Positions 25,372 to 34,690 of a DNA stretch of 64,000 bases are shown in pieces. This DNA is from Sandaracinus sp964481145 (GTDB lineage Bacteria > Myxococcota_A > Polyangia > Polyangiales > Sandaracinaceae). Where the stretch lies: the NCBI GenBank assembly GCA_964481145.1, contig CAYZTA010000015.1, positions 1 to 64,000 of the forward strand. Reading direction: 5' to 3'. The translations under genes and the position numbers were made by a program. The number at the start of each line of letters is the position of its first letter. Position 1 is the stretch's first letter. The notes beneath the pieces are model-generated. The model was not told the origin of the DNA, did not search any database, and saw only the letters and a program-made list of their open reading frames with translations.

Positions 25372-27054
25372 TTACGCGATGTTAGGGACTCGGATCTTGT
25401 CCCTGGGAGCGGAGATGCCGTAGCGACCGGGGGCGATGAGGTTGGTCCTGTCGACGGCGCCCTTGAGGGCGTTCACGAAATTTCGTGAGACGGGATTGAC
25501 GTCGGCCGACGAGGGCATGCTGATCGTGGTGGAGCGGTAGGTTGGGTAGCCGTGATCGAGGAAGCTCTGACGGATCTCCTCGTACCAAGCGCGTGCGCGC
25601 GCTGCATCCGCCTCGTCGTTCCGATCGTAGAAGGCCCCCAGAAGGAAGATGATCGCGCGCGGGCTCTCGATGATGAGCTCGACGAAGAAGTCGAACTCGT
25701 GCCGTTCATAGATCTTCTTGGCGAGGTCCAGGCCGCGCAATACATGCTTCGAGCTGAATGGGACCATGGGGCCGAGCCAGATGAATCCGCACTCGTCACG
25801 CGCGGCGTCGATATCGGAATCGGGTTTGCGCGCATGGGACTTGAAGTAGACCTGCCGCACGAAATGATCCGTCGGGATTCCCCGATAGAGATCGATCGCA
25901 GGCATGAGCGATTGGGCCACACCGGCTGACTGACCGCGGAGACGGCTCAAGAGGGGCGCGGCCTCTCGCACGACGCGACCGCGCACCGAGTCTTCAGCAG
26001 CAACCCCCGCGAACGTGAGCCTTCCATACCGCCCGAGCACGCTCTTGAGCGCCTGTTTTTGAAACTTCACCTCGAGTCGGCTGCCGTAGAGACCAAAACC
26101 GAACGTCCACGCCTCGACGCCGTGCTCGCGACGCCAAGCGTGCATGGCAGCCTCGCTCAAACGACGCCCACCATTCAAGCGTTCATGCGGATACTGCGAA
26201 ACGATGCACATCATCGCGAAGTCATTGGCGACGTGCGGCCGCGATCGCAGCGCCCCCTGAAAGACGAGCTTGCGCAAGTCGTCGACGAACGGGCCGAATC
26301 GATCTTGAGATGCAGTGTATTCGAACGAAGCCCAATCGAAACACTCTGGCGCTGGCATCAGCCAGATCCCCGCTCGGACGACGATGCCAAAGTTCGATTG
26401 CGCGAAGAGCGCTTCGATGTTGGGCCCAATGCCGTTCCTATAAAGGTGCCGCACGTGATTGTTTCCCACGGGGCCGCCACCGGTCTCCAAGATGGATCCA
26501 TCGGGAAGCACCACATCCATTCCGCACATGTGAGCGTAGTGATCGGCATACGGAGTGAGACCTCGCCCTTTGTCGAGTGCATTGCCGATCACACTCGCGT
26601 ACTGCGTCGTTCCGGGAGAGTCGCTCCAGAGCGAAGGATGATGTGCCTTCAAATCATCATTGAGCTGACGAAAGGTGACGCCAGGCTCCACCACGGCATA
26701 TCCAAGCTCCTCGTCGACGTGACAGATCTTCGTCATCTTTTCGAGGATCATCGTGATCCCACCCGGATACGTGGCGGTTTTTCCTCCATATCCCCAATTT
26801 TTGCCGGTGCTCACGGGCCAAATCGGCACATCGTGCTTGCCCGCGATCCGAACGACACGCTGAACTTGCTCGACGCTCGTCGGATAGACGACGGCCAACG
26901 GCAGCTCACGATAGGGGATGCAGGTGCGGGTTGCTTTCTCGACAGCAGCTTTGTCGACAACGACGTTTCCAGGTTCGAGACAGCCCTCGAGCTCTGCAAT
27001 CAACGAGGAATGTTCGGCCGATATCTCTTTCGAGAGCGAATCGTTGGACCTCAT
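25372..27054 (-). CDS. VAO/4-cresol dehydrogenase-type FAD-linked oxidase (locus 1)
   Basis: 560 residues. FAD-binding domain (PP-loop region) with PVSTGKNWGYGGKTATYPGG (about 80-99), EPGVTFRQLNDDL and VIGNALDKGRGLTPYADHY (about 155-173), the arrangement seen in vanillyl-alcohol oxidase and p-cresol methylhydroxylase. Those enzymes oxidise para-alkyl phenols through a quinone methide. The covalent FAD residue and phenol-binding Tyr/Arg cannot be assigned by eye. ATG at 27054 follows GGAGGAGGAG and is chosen over the longer frame, which overlaps the ligase. It is the last gene of a desaturase-ligase-oxidase operon; a paralogue is at 48951. Confidence 0.85.
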   Translation of the reverse strand: MRSNDSLSKEISAEHSSLIAELEGCLEPGNVVVDKAAVEKATRTCIPYRELPLAVVYPTSVEQVQRVVRIAGKHDVPIWPVSTGKNWGYGGKTATYPGGITMILEKMTKICHVDEELGYAVVEPGVTFRQLNDDLKAHHPSLWSDSPGTTQYASVIGNALDKGRGLTPYADHYAHMCGMDVVLPDGSILETGGGPVGNNHVRHLYRNGIGPNIEALFAQSNFGIVVRAGIWLMPAPECFDWASFEYTASQDRFGPFVDDLRKLVFQGALRSRPHVANDFAMMCIVSQYPHERLNGGRRLSEAAMHAWRREHGVEAWTFGFGLYGSRLEVKFQKQALKSVLGRYGRLTFAGVAAEDSVRGRVVREAAPLLSRLRGQSAGVAQSLMPAIDLYRGIPTDHFVRQVYFKSHARKPDSDIDAARDECGFIWLGPMVPFSSKHVLRGLDLAKKIYERHEFDFFVELIIESPRAIIFLLGAFYDRNDEADAARARAWYEEIRQSFLDHGYPTYRSTTISMPSSADVNPVSRNFVNALKGAVDRTNLIAPGRYGISAPRDKIRVPNIA

Positions 27055-27094
27055 GGCTCCTCCTCCGTCTCGCGCACCTTTGAGCGCGCATGAG

Positions 27095-28864
27095 TTATGC
27101 GTTTCGAAAGAGCGACGCATACCGGCGTTCGTTCTCGGCACGCCTCAACTTCTGAGTCAGCGTGACTTCTCCCTCTTCGAGCTGCGCGGCGCGCGGGATG
27201 ACCACGAACTCTGCCGGTTGTAAGCGTCGATCGAGGTGGCTCACCGAGCGCTCGAGGTGTTCATGCACGCTCTCCGAAGAGGGGCTCGCCTTGGCATCGA
27301 TCCACACGATCGCGACGGGCCTGGTCCGGCCGCGACCCATCACCTGCGCTTGATCGACCCATGAAATGCGCTTGATCGACTCCTCGATCGGCGCAGGCGC
27401 GACTTTGTAGCCAGTGCTGAGCTTGAACAAGCTCCCCTTGCGGTCGATGATCCGCAGAAACCCAGACTCATCGAACATGCCGACATCGCCGGTTCGCATG
27501 AAGCCATCGGCCGTCAGGCTCAGCTGCGAATCGAGATCGAACGCCGGCAGACCCACGCTCCGCACTTCGATCTCGCCGTCCTCCGCGAGCCGCACCTCGT
27601 GTTCAGGAAGAGGTTTTCCCACGGTGCCGATACGCCGCGTGGACAGCTCGTTCATCGCCACGGGAATGACGCACTCGGTGAGAGCATATCCTTCGAGCAT
27701 CGGAATCCCGAGCCCCTCGAGCTCATCCATGAGCTCGACGGGCATCGGCGCCGAGCCCGTCACAGCGGCCTTCAATTCGCTCCCGAGCAGACCTCTCAGC
27801 TGCGCGATCGCCGGCGCAAAGACAGAGGCCGCAAGCATCTCGGCCACGGGGTGAGTCCGGCCCTCACGACGCGCTCGACCGCGCGCTCGACACACCGATA
27901 GCGTCGTGAGGATCCATCCACGTCGAAGTGGAGAGCTCTGCGCCGCGCGGAGGACGATCGAAGCGCGGAGCTTCTGATAGAAGCGCGGCACACCCAAGAA
28001 GATGGTAGGATTGATCTCACGCACACGCGGCAGGACGTCTGCGGGCTCCGATACGAAATAGGTCGTCGCTCCGGACATCCACGCGGCCAAGTCGATCATT
28101 CGTTGAAAGAGCGCAGAGAGCGGTAGCCACGCCAGGAGTCGACTCCCTGTCTCGACATAGGGGAAAGACGCCCGACAAGCCTTGGCTGCGCGGATGAGCT
28201 GCTCATGTCGGTAGGCATATCCTTTGGGCTCTCCGCTGCTGCCAGAGGTCATGACGATCGTCGCGATGTCGTGAGGCTCGGCCCAAGGTGGCGTGGGACC
28301 TCGACCATCGAGCAGCGTCGGTTCGAAGCGATGTCCCTCACGGACAGCACCGGTCCAGCTTCGCGTCCAGCGGCCTTTGGCTTCGATGACGAGCTGCAAT
28401 CGATCTCGAGCCGACGCCTGCAATCGATCGAGCTCGGATCGATCTGCCACCACGAGCCCGATGAGACCCGTCTTCGTGATCACGCGCTCCAGCGCCTCAT
28501 TCGAATCTCGCGGGTCCAAACCGATGACGATCGCGCCCATCGACGAGAGGCCGAATTGCGCCACCTCGAAGGCCAATGACGTCTTGAGCAAGATGCCGAT
28601 CCTGTCCCCTTTGCGAACTCCGAGCTTTGCGAAGGCCGCACTCCCACGGGCGACTTCTTTTTGAAACTTACGGAAGCTGATGTGCTCCAGTCCGTCCTGT
28701 GTCCACTCGCCAAACGCGGCGTCATGAGGTGTCTCATTCGCGCGTTCGGTGAGCGCTTCGAACAGAGTCCGAGGCTCGGATGGTTTGGATTTGAACTCTT
28801 TGGGATGGAGAGACGAAAGGCGAGAGCTCGAGAATGATTCGGTCAGAACTTCACCGGTATTCAT
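27095..28864 (-). CDS. AMP-forming acyl-CoA synthetase-like ligase (locus 1)
   Basis: About 589 residues of the ANL adenylating family. ATP-binding loop IVMTSGSSGEPKGYAYRHEQ, the adenine region TGSAPMPVELMDELEGLGIPMLEGYALTE, RTGDVGMFDESGFLRIIDRKGSLFKLSTGYKVAPAPIEE (core motifs and hinge Asp). Closest in style to long-chain fatty acyl-CoA synthetases, which activate fatty acids as acyl-AMP then acyl-CoA. The start at 28864 overlaps the desaturase stop by 14 nt (translational coupling); the longer open frame upstream is the desaturase's shadow. Probably activates the acyl chain handled by the desaturase and oxidase. Confidence 0.9.
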   Translation of the reverse strand: MNTGEVLTESFSSSRLSSLHPKEFKSKPSEPRTLFEALTERANETPHDAAFGEWTQDGLEHISFRKFQKEVARGSAAFAKLGVRKGDRIGILLKTSLAFEVAQFGLSSMGAIVIGLDPRDSNEALERVITKTGLIGLVVADRSELDRLQASARDRLQLVIEAKGRWTRSWTGAVREGHRFEPTLLDGRGPTPPWAEPHDIATIVMTSGSSGEPKGYAYRHEQLIRAAKACRASFPYVETGSRLLAWLPLSALFQRMIDLAAWMSGATTYFVSEPADVLPRVREINPTIFLGVPRFYQKLRASIVLRAAQSSPLRRGWILTTLSVCRARGRARREGRTHPVAEMLAASVFAPAIAQLRGLLGSELKAAVTGSAPMPVELMDELEGLGIPMLEGYALTECVIPVAMNELSTRRIGTVGKPLPEHEVRLAEDGEIEVRSVGLPAFDLDSQLSLTADGFMRTGDVGMFDESGFLRIIDRKGSLFKLSTGYKVAPAPIEESIKRISWVDQAQVMGRGRTRPVAIVWIDAKASPSSESVHEHLERSVSHLDRRLQPAEFVVIPRAAQLEEGEVTLTQKLRRAENERRYASLFRNA

Positions 28865-29831
28865 AGACGCTCTCCGTGTCTGTATTCGTCGTGGTATCGA
28901 GTCGCTGCAAATGGCGGAAATAAGCCCAATATCCATGAAAAACACGGTTTTTATCCATGAGCCCTTCGCGTTCGAAGATGGCGTGAACCTCCGGCAAATT
29001 GGGAAACGCGATGCCCGGATAGAAGTGATGATAGGAGTGAAGGGTAAAGTTGAGATTTGGCAACAGCAGTGCTTCCCACCACTTCGGAATGATGAGAGGG
29101 GTCGTCTCTGTGAGACTCGCTCCTTGCACATACACGTGCTCGCAGATCGCGCCGAACCGCAGAATCACTGGAAACAACATCAGAAGCGGCACGACCCAAA
29201 ACAAGAGGAATCCGAGCCAACTGCCGGTAACGGCAAGTACGAGGATGATGAACGCGTAATTAGCGATCCTGACCCACCCTGGCGTCGGATGATTCCGTTT
29301 GAACTTTGGGCCGTTCGTTCCGAGCTTCCCTCTCACCATGTGGATGGCGCTGAGGCCCGAGAGATCCCGCAAGAAAAGCCCGATGAGCCGAGACGTCGGC
29401 ATCGGGAAGGTCCATTCGGGGCCCGATTTACGTCGCACATCGGGATCGCGATCGGTGAAGTAGAACTTGTGATGCGCCAAGTGGACATTGGCATATCCCT
29501 CGACGCTGGCTCCCATTGGATAGGCCGCGATGAGATTGACGATGAGGTCACCGAAGCGCCCTCGAAATCCGAGCGAATGCACCTGCTCGTGCACCAAGAG
29601 CGCGAGGATGTTGAGCCTCGTCGCGATGAGGATCATCGCCAGCAAGGTCACCCACACCGAGTTCATCCGAGATGCGATCGCGATCGCCGCGAGGATGACT
29701 GTCCAAGCGCCGACGGCTTGGCCCAAAAATGCCATGGGACGAGCGCCAAGGAGCGCGCGGATCTCACGGCGAGCTCCTTCGGACAGATGGCTTTTGTCTT
29801 TCGAAAACGCCGACGGAAGCAGATGTGACAT
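28851..29831 (-). CDS. Membrane fatty acid desaturase (locus 1)
   Basis: 326 residues with the three His boxes of acyl-lipid desaturases: HEQVH (VHEQVHSLGFRGRFGD), HLAHHKF and HSYHHFYPG, plus two pairs of membrane helices. These di-iron enzymes insert double bonds (or related oxidations) into acyl chains using oxygen and electrons from ferredoxin or cytochrome b5-like partners; none is adjacent. ATG at 29831 follows GAGGAGC. First structural gene after the regulator; the paralogue at 47898 shares the same boxes and the ending GYWAY. Confidence 0.88.
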   Translation of the reverse strand: MSHLLPSAFSKDKSHLSEGARREIRALLGARPMAFLGQAVGAWTVILAAIAIASRMNSVWVTLLAMILIATRLNILALLVHEQVHSLGFRGRFGDLIVNLIAAYPMGASVEGYANVHLAHHKFYFTDRDPDVRRKSGPEWTFPMPTSRLIGLFLRDLSGLSAIHMVRGKLGTNGPKFKRNHPTPGWVRIANYAFIILVLAVTGSWLGFLLFWVVPLLMLFPVILRFGAICEHVYVQGASLTETTPLIIPKWWEALLLPNLNFTLHSYHHFYPGIAFPNLPEVHAIFEREGLMDKNRVFHGYWAYFRHLQRLDTTTNTDTESVYEYR

Positions 29832-29942
29832 TTCGAGCTCCTCGATCGGTTCGGGACACAGCTCGAGCACGCGATGGCGATGGCGAGGTCCTCGCCAGCA
29901 TTTCACATCGCTTCGTTGTTCTAACGCGCCGTGGCGCGAGAG

Positions 29943-29974
29943 GTCGTCACCGCGGTTGCGCGCATCGGCGCCGT
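29943..29974. repeat. 32-bp direct repeat, copy A, downstream of the locus 1 regulator
   Basis: Matches 31659-31690 at 28 of 32 positions, same orientation; a further match (gtcgac.cttcg) follows after a small gap. This copy begins 11 bp after the regulator's stop and about 110 bp upstream of the desaturase start, so it may also hold promoter or operator sequence. Confidence 0.7.
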
Positions 29975-29984
29975 CGACGCTTCG

Positions 29985-31604
29985 TCATTCTCCGCGCCAG
30001 AGGCGCGCTCGAGTCCACGTCGGCTCCGAGAACGTCGTGTCTTCGACGAGGTATTCGAGATTGCGACCTCGGCGCTCACGACGGCAAGCGCCTCCTTCGA
30101 TGAGCTCGCTGAGCGCAGCTTGAACGGTGCGGAGCGGAACGCCGAGCCGTTCAGCGGCGTTTTTTGCGGTGTTGGGACCTTGAAGCGCAAGCTCGCGCAA
30201 GATGCGATCTTCGAGCGGCCGATAGCAGCGGGGGTCCCACGCGACCAGAATGTCGTGAGGCTCGAGTCGAAGCCGTCCGTGCTCGCGATGGAGCATCGCG
30301 CAACCGCCCACGACACCTCGCACGCGATGGAGGAGCGAGCTCAGGATGCTGCCGTGCAGCAAAGGCTGATATTCGAAGCCGTAAAGCTCTTTGAAGAAGC
30401 TTGTTTCATCGATGGAGCCGTTCCTCAATGCGAGGAGCGCGATCGCCGCGTCAGTGCGCTCCTGAGGCCTCTTCGAGGGATGAAGCGGGGCGAGGACGCC
30501 GGACGAAGCTTCGAGGAGCGGCACGCCGATCGTGAGCACACGCCTCCTCTCTCGATGTGCGACGGCATAGCCGATGGGGGTGCCTTCTGTCTCCTCACTC
30601 GCGCGAGACATGGCCAAGCCATGGAGGCCATGCGGCAGCACATGATGCTCACCGAGCATCCATCCGCGCATCGCATCCGTCGCCTCGACTCGGGAACTCG
30701 CATCCGTGGCGGCGATCAGATCGGCGGCTTCGATCGCGAGATCCGAGAAGCCCGCGCTCTCCGAGCGCAGCGCATTCACAGCCGCATCGAAGCCCTCACG
30801 ATCACCGGCGAGCGCTCGAACGATCACTTGGTCGAGCGCGACGATCGCTCGATCGACAGGACGCGCGTGGCTTTCGAAAGGCCTGGGCTGCGCCCCAGCC
30901 ATCCTGCGCTCCCACTCGATCCACGATCGAAATGGGGCGCTGGCGAGGGGCGCGAGGGCGTTCGCGATCCGGAGCGAGAGGTGGGTCGCACCCGTGACGC
31001 GTCGTACCCGCGCGAGCACCAGATTCGAGAAAATCTCGTCCGCAGGTCGCGCCTCTGTGCCCGCCATCCGAGAGCCCAGCCGCGCCGCGGCTGTGGCTTG
31101 CGGGAAGTCCTTCTTTCCCAAGCTCACGAGGGCCGAGATCCATTGAAGCTCGATCACGGAAGACGAGAGCTCGGCATCGCGCACCATGGTGCGCGCACGT
31201 TCAATGCATCGTTCGGCCTCGTCGTGATGTCCACTGAAGAGACGCGACCACGCGAGCGCGATCTCCCGACGCGCCTCGGCTTGCCGACTCGACCCGCACA
31301 GGAGCTGGTGCACAACGAGCCAGGCCTCGAGCGTGGCTCGGTCGAACGCCAACACCGCAGCGCGCACGCCCACGCCCGCGATGCTCGAGAGGGACATGTC
31401 TCCGATCGCCGATTGACCTTTGAGCGAGGTGACGTGGGCTGGGTCCGGCAGCGTCAATGAACGGCCTGCCATCCAAAGATGCGCGGCGAGCTCGAGCTCG
31501 AGGGGCTCCACATCGACGTTCGCGTTTGCGAGCACGCTTCGCGCTCGCGTTTCGTCTGCGAGGCCGAGCGCATCCGACCACGCGTGAGTGTCGATCACAT
31601 CCAC
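29985..31604 (-). CDS. Large helical protein with C-terminal winged-helix domain, probable regulator (locus 1)
   Basis: 539 residues. Most of the protein is Ala/Leu/Arg-rich helical repeats of TPR-like character without a signal peptide. The C-terminus (about 455-525) reads as a winged helix: ILRELALQGPNTAKNAAERLGVPLRTVQAALSELIEGGACRRERRGRNLEYLVED, with a MarR/ArsR-like recognition helix. I infer a transcriptional regulator of the downstream desaturase operon, based on position and orientation. No family identified. It is flanked by a direct repeat on both sides (29943 and 31659), as if it were a moveable unit. Confidence 0.65.
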   Translation of the reverse strand: MDVIDTHAWSDALGLADETRARSVLANANVDVEPLELELAAHLWMAGRSLTLPDPAHVTSLKGQSAIGDMSLSSIAGVGVRAAVLAFDRATLEAWLVVHQLLCGSSRQAEARREIALAWSRLFSGHHDEAERCIERARTMVRDAELSSSVIELQWISALVSLGKKDFPQATAAARLGSRMAGTEARPADEIFSNLVLARVRRVTGATHLSLRIANALAPLASAPFRSWIEWERRMAGAQPRPFESHARPVDRAIVALDQVIVRALAGDREGFDAAVNALRSESAGFSDLAIEAADLIAATDASSRVEATDAMRGWMLGEHHVLPHGLHGLAMSRASEETEGTPIGYAVAHRERRRVLTIGVPLLEASSGVLAPLHPSKRPQERTDAAIALLALRNGSIDETSFFKELYGFEYQPLLHGSILSSLLHRVRGVVGGCAMLHREHGRLRLEPHDILVAWDPRCYRPLEDRILRELALQGPNTAKNAAERLGVPLRTVQAALSELIEGGACRRERRGRNLEYLVEDTTFSEPTWTRARLWRGE

Positions 31605-31658
31605 GAATTGATGCCTAAACCAATGGGCAAATCATTTTACTTCATTTTGAAGAGTGAT

Positions 31659-31690
31659 GTCGTCACCGCGATTGCGCGGTTCGGCGCGGT
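31659..31690. repeat. 32-bp direct repeat, copy B, upstream of the locus 1 regulator
   Basis: Partner of 29943-29974. It lies about 55 bp upstream of the regulator start in the 131-bp gap before the divergent lipoprotein gene. In this copy ACCGCG and CGCGGT form a 6-bp inverted repeat at the ends, as an operator might. Confidence 0.7.
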
Positions 31691-31735
31691 GAGGATGGTC
31701 GACACTTCGAGCGAGGCTCGCGCATACTTCGAAGT

Positions 31736-33373
31736 GTGCAGCGCGGGCAAAGCGAGAGGCTCTTTCGAGCGAGTATCCACCTGTTCGTACTCGCGCTGCT
31801 TGCGCTTGGCTGCCATGTCGATGGCTCGACTGAGCTCGTGATCTCCGTGAAGACGGATCTCACGCCAGGCGTCGAGTTTCATGGCGTCTTGATTGAGGTC
31901 TTCGACTCCGCACCCCGCGCAGAAGAGCGAGCCATCGAGACGCGCACTCACACGCGTCGCGCAGCGGTCGGCGAGCCATTCGTCCGCGGGCTTCGCGCCG
32001 CCGAATTCGCGCGCTTGCCGCTCGGGACCCATTACGTCCGGGTGCGTCTTCTCGACCGCAGCTCGGTGCCGGTCTTACAGCAGCTCGCGTTCGTGACGCT
32101 TCGTGATGCGAGCCAGGTGACGATCGTTCTCTTGCGTTCGTGTCGCGATGCGGTCTGCCCTGGGCCTCTCGATGACCCGAGCCATGCCGCATGTTTCGGG
32201 GGGGAGTGTGGTGATCCGCGCTGCACTCCAGAGACGCCCGAATATTGTCCCTCGCCTTTGTGCGAGGACGCGGGTGATTGCGCACCGCCGCTCGCCCAAT
32301 GTGCGGAGGTTCGATGTGAAGGCGGGCTGTGTTTGACCGTGGGCCAGCACGATGCATGCGAGGCGGATCAATGGTGCAGCCCCGAGCTCGGTTGTGTGAG
32401 TGTGAGCGATCCTTGTGAAGGAGTGACATGCGAAGGAGGCGGTGAGTGCGTCCCGCACGACGCGATGCCGACTTGCTTGTGCAATGACGGTCGGTGGGTG
32501 ATCGGAACGCGATGTGAGGCGGCTTCAGGATGCATCTCCAGCGAGTGTGACCCAGGGCAAGTGTGCCGCTTCGATACCGGACGATGTGGAGCCGTCGACT
32601 CACTCTGCGGATGGCCTTCGTCCGAAGGGGGCTCGGTCATGCGATACAATCAATGCAACACGGAAAATCCGTGTGGGGACGGACTCTTCTGTTTGGCCAG
32701 TCGATATGTGCTCGATCCGAGCACGGAAGAGTACGGACTCGGGGATGGCCGGTGCATGCCCACGTGCGATCCATGCGCTCCGAGCTGCCCCTCCGGGCTC
32801 CACTGCGTGGCGCTCGGAGAGCGACCAGGAGGGTTTTGCTTGTCGGGATCGCTCATCGAAGTGGGAAGCCCGTGCGGGGCTCGCATTGGGTCGTGCGTTT
32901 CCGATGCGATGTGTGCTCCCGATGTTCGGATCTGTGAGGCAATCTGTCGGCCTTTGGATCCGTCGTGGGAGACGGCTGCGTTTGATTCCGGGTTTCCGAG
33001 CGATGATTGTCGAGCTGGTGAGCTCTGTAGGCGTCCGATGGGAAGCTCCGAACGCGGCTCGTTCGTGTGTCATCGGGGGGAGGTCGTTGCGATCGGTCAG
33101 GCGTGCGATTTCGAGACATTCTGCGAGCCCGGTATTCCTTGCTCGACTGTTCCGATGATGGATTGGGGCAGTCCGTATGCTCTATGTTCCTATGATTGCC
33201 AAACCACGCCGTGTCCCGATGGGATGGATTGTGTCGATCTGAGAGATCCGCATACGTTCAGCTTTCACACGTGCGTGCCTAATCATGCGCTGCCTTACGG
33301 CGCCAAGTGCGTAGAGGATCATCATTGTTCGGAAGATCTCGTGTGTCGCTCAGGCTATTGCCAGCTGCCATGA
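31736..33373 (+). CDS. Cys-rich lipoprotein
   Basis: 545 residues. GTG start at 31736, then a lipobox (LALLALGC). An N-terminal beta-sandwich-like part (residues about 30-140, ELVISVKTDL...) precedes a long Cys-rich region with EGF-like or knottin-like spacing (CEGVTCEGGGECVPHDAMPTC; CMPTCDPCAPSCPSGLHC; CRSGYC). No MopE motifs. Probably a disulfide-rich outer-surface protein. First of three genes closely spaced (10 bp, then 4-nt overlap), all encoding envelope proteins. Confidence 0.8.
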   Translation: MQRGQSERLFRASIHLFVLALLALGCHVDGSTELVISVKTDLTPGVEFHGVLIEVFDSAPRAEERAIETRTHTRRAAVGEPFVRGLRAAEFARLPLGTHYVRVRLLDRSSVPVLQQLAFVTLRDASQVTIVLLRSCRDAVCPGPLDDPSHAACFGGECGDPRCTPETPEYCPSPLCEDAGDCAPPLAQCAEVRCEGGLCLTVGQHDACEADQWCSPELGCVSVSDPCEGVTCEGGGECVPHDAMPTCLCNDGRWVIGTRCEAASGCISSECDPGQVCRFDTGRCGAVDSLCGWPSSEGGSVMRYNQCNTENPCGDGLFCLASRYVLDPSTEEYGLGDGRCMPTCDPCAPSCPSGLHCVALGERPGGFCLSGSLIEVGSPCGARIGSCVSDAMCAPDVRICEAICRPLDPSWETAAFDSGFPSDDCRAGELCRRPMGSSERGSFVCHRGEVVAIGQACDFETFCEPGIPCSTVPMMDWGSPYALCSYDCQTTPCPDGMDCVDLRDPHTFSFHTCVPNHALPYGAKCVEDHHCSEDLVCRSGYCQLP

Positions 33374-33383
33374 AAGGCCTGAT

Positions 33384-34160
33384 ATGTCGCTCGAATATTT
33401 GCCAACTTCCTTGAAGCACCGACGTCGAAGCAAACTCCCGGGCGAGTCGGCGGGGCTCTTCGTGCTGCTGTTGTTCGCTGCGTGGGTCACACCGGTCTCG
33501 CTGAGCGTCGCACAGGATTGTCCGCGGATGGTCGAGGCTCGAGCGCTCTTCTCGGCAGGCCAAGACGCGGCTCGAAACGCATTGTGGGCAGATGCAGTCG
33601 ACCGCTTCGAAGAATCGTACGAGCTCTGCGCCATGGCGCCGCCTCTCTTCAACTTGGCGGTTGCCCTCCGGGCGCTCGGCCGACACCTCGAGGCGCGTGA
33701 CACGGCCGCTCGTGTGCTCTCGGCGCATGAAGCGGAGCTCGCCCCAGAGCAACGGAGAGAAGCCGAGCTGTTCCTTGCCGCCGAGTCGGCGCGTCTCTCT
33801 CGTCTTCGCTTGGAGGGGCTCGACTCCGTGGCGCACGAGATCGAGCTCGATGACGCGCGTCGCGATGACACACGTCAACGGCCGCTCATCCTCGAGACGA
33901 ATCCAGGAGCCCACGTCCTGCGGATCCGTCGGCAAGGGTTTCGAGACTTCGAGTGGGAAGGATCACTTCGTGACGCCGAGAGGCTCTCTCTCTCGGTCGA
34001 GTTGAGCCCGCTGGAGTCTCCGTCGATTTTCGAGGAGCCTGCGTTTTGGGTGGTGACAGGTTCAATTCTGGTCGTGGGGGCAGTGATCATCGGCGTCGTT
34101 CTGGCCACGACCAGCGATGGACAACTGAAGCCGGAATCGATGCGGATCTATTCATTATGA
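33384..34160 (+). CDS. Membrane-anchored TPR/PEGA-like protein
   Basis: 258 residues. A signal-like hydrophobic segment (FVLLLFAAWVTPVSLSVAQ) is followed by a TPR-like region (ARALFSAGQDAARNALWADAVDRFEESYELC...), a PEGA-like beta segment (NPGAHVLRIRRQGFRDFEWEGSLRDAERLSLSVEL), and a C-terminal helix (FWVVTGSILVVGAVIIGVVLA). This TPR plus PEGA plus helix layout is common in myxobacterial envelope proteins next to Pkn kinases. The stop overlaps the start of the following lipoprotein (ATGA). Confidence 0.8.
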   Translation: MSLEYLPTSLKHRRRSKLPGESAGLFVLLLFAAWVTPVSLSVAQDCPRMVEARALFSAGQDAARNALWADAVDRFEESYELCAMAPPLFNLAVALRALGRHLEARDTAARVLSAHEAELAPEQRREAELFLAAESARLSRLRLEGLDSVAHEIELDDARRDDTRQRPLILETNPGAHVLRIRRQGFRDFEWEGSLRDAERLSLSVELSPLESPSIFEEPAFWVVTGSILVVGAVIIGVVLATTSDGQLKPESMRIYSL

Positions 34161-34690
34161 GGCGACCCTTCTTTTTTTTCTTCGCCCTCTTCATGGTTTC
34201 ATGCGCCGAGCCCAACTCGATCCTGGAGCTGCACCTCGAGCTTCCCTCCGTGCCTTCGGAAGGACCACGGCGCTATGCATTCATTCAGGTGAGACGAGCC
34301 CAAGAAGCCCCGTTCGAGGCTCTATGGTCCGATTCGGATGATCTCGATCCCGTGGCTCTTCAATCGCTCGATTCGGCGATGGATCACATCAGCGTCGTGC
34401 ACGTTGGAGCGGAGGACGATTTCGATCTCAACGTCCGGGTGCGGTTCTGTATCGATCCCCATTGCGCTGATCTCTTGGACGATCCGATGAGTGGCGCGCC
34501 CGAATCGTGTTTCACGATCGAGCATCCGTTCTACGCGGGCCAGCGCACCTCGATCACGCTCACGATCGCAGACGTGCCGAGTGGACCATGTGGCACATCC
34601 GACGCGGTGCGTCTCGATCGATGCGACGTGCAATGTCTCACGCGAGAAGCCGCGCGGAACTGTAGCGATGGTCGTCATTCTTGCGAATGA
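34157..34690 (+). CDS. Small lipoprotein of unknown function
   Basis: 177 residues. The lipobox FALFMVSC after a poly-Phe stretch marks a lipoprotein. The body has a beta-sandwich feel (LELHLELPSVPSEGPRRYAFIQVRR) and six or more Cys, including FCIDPHCADL and LDRCDVQC. Its N-terminal beta region resembles that of the lipoprotein two genes upstream (both STELVISV/SILELHLEL after the lipobox), so they may belong to one family. Translationally coupled to the preceding gene, and convergent with the kinase gene by a 16-bp overlap. Confidence 0.75.
   Translation: MRRPFFFFFALFMVSCAEPNSILELHLELPSVPSEGPRRYAFIQVRRAQEAPFEALWSDSDDLDPVALQSLDSAMDHISVVHVGAEDDFDLNVRVRFCIDPHCADLLDDPMSGAPESCFTIEHPFYAGQRTSITLTIADVPSGPCGTSDAVRLDRCDVQCLTREAARNCSDGRHSCE

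Noticed and set aside
26059..27093. 344-codon open frame on the plus strand
   Set aside because: Antisense to the locus 1 flavoprotein; no start signal or domain.
29931..31460. 509-codon plus-strand frame
   Set aside because: Antisense to the regulator-like gene; Arg-rich, no motif. The regulator strand has the winged helix and fits the operon, although this remains the least certain strand choice among long genes.
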